Shown here: in pieces, positions 44,588-48,000 of the stretch
Numbering within the stretch: position 1 is the first letter of the stretch
How the letters are laid out: the number at the start of each line of letters is the position of its first letter
Source: Actinomycetes bacterium
Lineage (GTDB): Bacteria > Actinomycetota > Actinomycetes > Nanopelagicales > Nanopelagicaceae
Length of the DNA: 48,000 nt
Direction: 5' to 3'
Assembly (NCBI GenBank): GCA_025355305.1
Contig: JANXZW010000051.1
Span: 1-48,000 of the forward strand
The notes under the pieces: model-generated
What the model was told of the DNA's origin: nothing
The model's database searches: none
The model's input: the letters and a program-made list of their open reading frames with translations, nothing else
Program-made: the position numbers and the translations under genes

Positions 44588-46014
44588 TGGCGTTATGGGG
44601 TGGAAGATTTTCAACAGGTCCGAATGAGGCCGTGGCAAAACTCTCGCGAAGTGTGCACTTTGATTGGAGATTGGCTCCCTACGATGTTCGAGTCAACATC
44701 GCCCATGTCGCCGGTCTGCGCCGCGCTGGAGTTCTCAGCGAAGCAGTCGCCGCCGAGATTACGGTGGCATTAAAGGAGTTGGCTGATGAGATTTCCACGG
44801 GAGCTTTTTCATACACCGAAGCTGACGAGGATGTCCACAGTGCGGTAGAACGTGGCTTGGTTTCTAAACTCGGAGAACTAGGTGGGGCGTTTCGCGCTGG
44901 TCGTTCGCGCAATGATCTGGTCGTCACGGATTTCAAACTCTACCTGATCGATCATTTGCTCGAAATCGCTCACGAATCCATAGAGCTTGTAACAACGATC
45001 GATGAAGTTGCGAGCAAACATCTCGATTTAGTAGCGCCTGGTTTCACTCATTTGCAACATGCTCAGCCAATCCTCTTCTCGCATGAACTTGCTAAACATT
45101 CACACTCTCTTTTACGCGATGTGGATCGAATGAAGGATTGGCTCTCACGTAACTCGATTTCGCCCCTGGGTTCGGGAGCCCTGGCGGGTTCCGCGCTCGT
45201 GCCTAATCCAGAGATAATCGCTGCGGAGTTAGCTTTCCAAGGTGTCGCTAGGAATAGTATTGATGCCGTTAGCGATCGAGATTTCGTCGCTGAAGCACTC
45301 TTTATATTTGCCATGCTCGGAGTACACCTCTCGCGCATTGGCGAAGAGTTCACCATTTGGAATACTCAAGAATTTGGCTGGGTCACTTTAAACGACGCAT
45401 TTTCAACAGGCTCATCGATCATGCCACAGAAGAAAAATCCAGATATCGCAGAGCTGGCTCGCGGAAAGTCTGGGCGTCTCATTGGCAACCTAACCTCACT
45501 CCTGGTGACCTTGAAAGGACTGCCCTTCGCCTACAACCGTGACCTGCAAGAAGATAAGGAGCCGGTCTTTGATTCAGTTGAAGAGCTGCTGACCCTTCTC
45601 CCGGCCCTACGCGGCATGATTCAAACAGCAAGTTTTAACGGCGAAAAGATTGCTCGGGGAGTGCTTTCCGGGCATGCGCTAGCGACGGAGATCGCAGATT
45701 TTCTGGTCAGAAGTGGCATCCCCTTTGCCAAGGCACATGAAATTTCGGGTGAAGCGGTAGCGCTGGCCGAGAGTAAGGGTGTCGAGGTACACGAACTGAT
45801 CGATGCGGAGTTCTCCGCAATCGACCCTGGCTTGACGGGGGAGTTGCGAGCGCTGCTCTCCGCCGAGGCGGCGATCGACTCGCGTATTTCAATCAATGGG
45901 ACTTCCACCAAGAGCGTCACAGCTCAACTTCTCCAACTTGAAGCGAAAATTCGCGGCTATTCCAGCTGGATTGCCAGCGAGCGCAAACGCTTTTCGGGCA
46001 TGATGGGCGCATGA
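44587..46014 (+). CDS. argH: Argininosuccinate lyase
   Basis: Last enzyme of arginine synthesis, splitting argininosuccinate into arginine and fumarate; 475 residues. LWGGRFSTGPNEAVAKL is the family N-terminus, AGRSRNDLVVTDFKLYL and HLQHAQPILFSHEL hold active-site residues, and the signature GSSIMPQKKNPDIAELARG contains the catalytic Ser (276-277). TAATG overlap with argR upstream and ATGA overlap with tyrS downstream. argG, whose product supplies its substrate, is not in the window. Confidence 0.97.
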   Translation: MALWGGRFSTGPNEAVAKLSRSVHFDWRLAPYDVRVNIAHVAGLRRAGVLSEAVAAEITVALKELADEISTGAFSYTEADEDVHSAVERGLVSKLGELGGAFRAGRSRNDLVVTDFKLYLIDHLLEIAHESIELVTTIDEVASKHLDLVAPGFTHLQHAQPILFSHELAKHSHSLLRDVDRMKDWLSRNSISPLGSGALAGSALVPNPEIIAAELAFQGVARNSIDAVSDRDFVAEALFIFAMLGVHLSRIGEEFTIWNTQEFGWVTLNDAFSTGSSIMPQKKNPDIAELARGKSGRLIGNLTSLLVTLKGLPFAYNRDLQEDKEPVFDSVEELLTLLPALRGMIQTASFNGEKIARGVLSGHALATEIADFLVRSGIPFAKAHEISGEAVALAESKGVEVHELIDAEFSAIDPGLTGELRALLSAEAAIDSRISINGTSTKSVTAQLLQLEAKIRGYSSWIASERKRFSGMMGA

Positions 46015-47291
46015 CTTCTGCACTTATTGCTGACCTCGAATGGCGCGGTTTAATCGCGCAGACCACCGACATGGAAGCGCTACTCGAGAAGCTCAACGAA
46101 GGCTCAACAAAGTTTTACATCGGGTTTGATCCAACCGCTCCTTCACTTCACCTTGGAAATTTGGTTGTGCTCCTTGTCATGCGTCGCTTTCAGCTCGCCG
46201 GTCATAAACCAATCGCGCTTGTAGGAGGCGCGACAGGGTTGGTGGGAGACCCGAGTGGACGCAATGAGGAACGCTCTCTAAATGATCTTGCATTGGTGGA
46301 GCATTGGGTGGGACGAATTCGAAATCAGCTTTCGAAGTTTCTAGATTTCGATGGCGGAGCAAATGCCGCAGTGATGACGAACAATTTAGATTGGACGAAA
46401 CCACTCACCGCTTTGGAGTTTCTTCGCGATGTCGGCAAACACTTTAGTGTCAATCAAATGCTCTCCAAAGATAGTGTTTCATCGCGGTTAGAGAGTGGTG
46501 GAATAAGCTACACAGAGTTTTCTTACCAAGTTCTACAAGCACTTGATTTCCTTGAGCTCTACCGGCGACACGATTGCAAACTTCAGATGGGAGGCAGCGA
46601 TCAATGGGGCAACATCGTTGCGGGGCTCGACCTCATTCGAAAGGTTGAAGGTGGAGCAGCGCATTGCTTAACGATCCCTCTCTTGATGAAGAGCGATGGA
46701 AGCAAGTTTGGTAAGACAGCTGGGGGAAGCGTGTGGCTCGATCCTGATATGACATCGCCGTACGCCTTTTATCAATTTTGGCTGAATAGCGATGACGCAG
46801 ATATCCCGCGCTTCCTAAAAGTTTTCTCCTTTAAGAACCGCGTAGAGATCGAATCTCTGATCGCGACCCACGAGAGAAACCCGGGATTGCGCGAGGCCCA
46901 CAGGTCGCTAGCAAGGGAGTTAACAAGCCTCGTTCATGGTGATTTGGAATGTGAGGCCGCTGAACGCGCCGCACAGGCTCTCTTTGGTCACGGTGACTTA
47001 TTCGAATTGGAGGAGAGGACGCTAGTGGCAGCTCTTTCGCAACTGCCCAGAACCACTGTCGCTGCGGGGGAGCCCTTGCCTTCCTGGGTTGACCTCCTAG
47101 CAGCAACAGGGGTTGTTGACTCGAAATCTGCCGCGCGTCGCATCGTCAAAGAGGGTGGTGCATATCTCAACAATGAAAAGGTCTTGGAAGAAAGCTTTAT
47201 CCCCACTCCAGAGAGCCTACTTTTCGGGCGTTTCCTGCTGCTTCGCAAAGGCAAGCGTGACCTCGCGACCGTTGAGGTCTTGCCAGAGTAA
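46011..47291 (+). CDS. tyrS: Tyrosyl-tRNA synthetase
   Basis: Class I synthetase, 426 residues. The HIGH-type motif is HLGN at 47-50, after FYIGFDPTAPS; the KMSKS-type motif is KFGKT at 232-236. QMGGSDQWGNIVAGLDLI recognises tyrosine/ATP. A C-terminal S4 RNA-binding domain (about 355-420, SKSAARRIVKEGGAYLNNEK) binds tRNA. It is the last gene of the arg run, coupled to argH by a four-base overlap, and is followed by a strong terminator. No T-box is present. Confidence 0.97.
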   Translation: MTSALIADLEWRGLIAQTTDMEALLEKLNEGSTKFYIGFDPTAPSLHLGNLVVLLVMRRFQLAGHKPIALVGGATGLVGDPSGRNEERSLNDLALVEHWVGRIRNQLSKFLDFDGGANAAVMTNNLDWTKPLTALEFLRDVGKHFSVNQMLSKDSVSSRLESGGISYTEFSYQVLQALDFLELYRRHDCKLQMGGSDQWGNIVAGLDLIRKVEGGAAHCLTIPLLMKSDGSKFGKTAGGSVWLDPDMTSPYAFYQFWLNSDDADIPRFLKVFSFKNRVEIESLIATHERNPGLREAHRSLARELTSLVHGDLECEAAERAAQALFGHGDLFELEERTLVAALSQLPRTTVAAGEPLPSWVDLLAATGVVDSKSAARRIVKEGGAYLNNEKVLEESFIPTPESLLFGRFLLLRKGKRDLATVEVLPE

Positions 47292-47307
47292 AACCGAAGA
47301 ATTTTAC

Positions 47308-47353
47308 AAGGAGCCCTATAACCACCACCGATCAATGGTTTTAGGGCTCCTTT
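47308..47353 (+). terminator. Strong intrinsic terminator after tyrS
   Basis: A 17-bp stem with one T-T mismatch pairs 47308-47324 with 47336-47352 (AAGGAGCCCTA... with ...TAGGGCTCCTT) around an 11-base loop, followed by TTTCCTT. It closes the argC-tyrS transcript and insulates it from the rRNA promoters. Confidence 0.93.
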
Positions 47354-47428
47354 CCTTCCCGCACCGTACATACCATCATAAAAAGGTCGAGATCTGGCCG
47401 GGATATAGAGTGCGATTGCGAACACGAT

Positions 47429-47458
47429 TTGACCCTTGGCCCCGCTTCGGGTTATGGT
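47429..47458 (+). promoter_or_regulatory. rRNA operon promoter P1
   Basis: TTGACC (47429-47434), an 18-base GC-rich spacer, and TATGGT (47453-47458) give a near-consensus promoter. Predicted start about 47465, some 350 bases before mature 16S. Its -35 is the same TTGACC used by P2 and rpsA. Confidence 0.75.
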
Positions 47459-47545
47459 TCCACCTCGCTCGCGGAACGGACTGAAAAGAGGCCGTGCGAC
47501 GACAATTCTGCAAACAGCTTGTGTTTGGTCGTGGTCTATGTGAAA

Positions 47546-47574
47546 TTGACCTAATGTCCATATTGCATTAAGTT
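47546..47574 (+). promoter_or_regulatory. rRNA operon promoter P2
   Basis: TTGACC (47546-47551), a 17-base spacer and TAAGTT (47569-47574) predict a start near 47581. Tandem promoters 117 bp apart are usual for bacterial rrn operons. Confidence 0.75.
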
Positions 47575-47630
47575 AAGCAGTCTGCCCTGCAAGCGGTGAG
47601 AAATTACCGTGAGTGGAGCGCGCTCGTACC

Positions 47631-47650
47631 TTGAGAACTCAACAACGTGC
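47631..47650 (+). promoter_or_regulatory. rRNA leader antitermination (boxA-like) element
   Basis: TTGAGAACTCAACAACGTGC matches the TTGAGAACTCAA element repeatedly seen in actinobacterial rRNA leaders and thought to act as the NusB/NusE boxA. The following 165 bases to the 16S start are AT-rich and hold no gene; they probably include the 5' half of the RNase III processing stem, whose partner lies beyond the window. Confidence 0.6.
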
Positions 47651-47815
47651 AAAAATCAATGCCAATCAAAGGGCTTATATGGTCATGTTCGCATGTCCGT
47701 AGTAAGTCCAAATTCCTTTGTATTTTCTCTTTTTGAGATCATTACAAAACAAAAACAATTGGTAAAACATAAACAGCTATAAACGCTAGTTTTGTTTTTT
47801 GCCAGATCACAACTT

Positions 47816-48000
47816 TCTATGGAGAGTTTGATCCTGGCTCAGGACGAACGCTGGCGGCGTGCTTAACACATGCAAGTCGAACGATGAAGTCCTTCGGGAT
47901 GGATTAGTGGCGAACGGGTGAGGAACACGTGAAGAATCTGCCCTCCACTTTGGGATAACTCCGGGAAACCGGGGCTAATACCGAATATTGAAACATAAGT
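47816..48000 (+). rRNA. rrs: 16S ribosomal RNA, 5' end
   Basis: AGAGTTTGATCCTGGCTCAG at 47823, then GACGAACGCTGGCGGCGTGC, TTAACACATGCAAGTCGA and GGCGAACGGGTGAG are the universal 5' region of bacterial 16S rRNA. The mature end is set at about 47816 by analogy with E. coli, where AGAGTTTG starts at position 8. Only about 185 bases are in the window, covering helices before and around V1 and the start of V2. The short V1 loop (CCTTCGGG) is of the actinobacterial kind. The rest of the gene lies to the right. Confidence 0.98.

Noticed and set aside
47437-47460. Possible tRNA T-arm (CCCCGCTTCGGG) in the rRNA leader
   Set aside because: No cloverleaf can be built around it, and it falls in the spacer of a strong -35/-10 pair.
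47113-47561. Open frames on both strands across the tyrS end and rRNA promoters
   Set aside because: They overlap tyrS or known promoter elements and show no recognisable protein features.

Overview
The window is a stretch of actinobacterial chromosome. RbpA, WhiA, a DUF3099 protein, a SufR-headed suf operon with a Rieske-type ferredoxin, and the gene orders polA-rpsA-coaE-uvrBAC-rapZ-yvcK-whiA-gap-pgk-tpiA-secG and fabG-fabI (mabA-inhA-like) all point to Actinomycetota. Base composition looks moderate for the phylum (about half G+C by eye). Genes are tightly packed: most adjacent pairs overlap by 1-8 bases, and only the rRNA leader leaves more than 300 bases without a gene. This suggests a streamlined, perhaps freshwater-type actinobacterium, but the lineage is an inference. 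The 16S gene begins at the right edge and would settle it.

Layout. 1-3.9 kb: the 5' end of a hotdog thioesterase (-), polA (+) and an MFS transporter (-). 3.9-12.9 kb: rpsA with its own promoter and terminator, then coaE-uvrB-uvrA-uvrC (CoA synthesis and nucleotide excision repair). 12.9-15.7 kb: rapZ-yvcK-whiA. 15.8-19.5 kb: gap-pgk-tpiA (lower glycolysis), secG, rbpA. 19.5-25.2 kb (-): ctaA, then tkt-tal-pgi (non-oxidative pentose phosphate pathway and glucose-6-phosphate isomerase). 25.3-31.6 kb: sufR-sufB-sufD-Rieske-sufC-sufS-sufU-sufT, a complete Fe-S cluster assembly operon with its own regulator. 31.6-33.8 kb: an ABC exporter, and a DUF3099 membrane protein (-). 33.8-35.3 kb: fabG-fabI. 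35.3-36.8 kb: infC-rpmI-rplT with a structured leader. 36.8-41.1 kb: SpoU-type RNA methyltransferase, pheS, pheT. 41.1-47.3 kb: argC-argB-argD-argR-argH-tyrS, closed by a strong terminator. 47.4-48 kb: tandem rRNA promoters, leader and the 5' end of 16S rRNA.

I see no prophage, insertion sequence, CRISPR array, defence island, toxin-antitoxin pair, secondary-metabolite cluster or tRNA. The content is housekeeping, so I do not claim a new biological system. The interest lies in gene expression and gene loss: a recurrent TANNNT box six bases before start codons (leaderless transcription); two ARG-box-like sites 20 bp apart on a leaderless argC promoter; a SufR-type operator lying over the sufR start codon; an infC gene that must start at AUC, with a hairpin covering its ribosome-binding site; a 14-bp tandem repeat between infC and rpmI; tal and pgi separated in frame by a single stop codon; and arginine, pentose-phosphate and heme A loci that lack usual members (argJ/argF/argG, zwf/opcA/pgl, ctaB).
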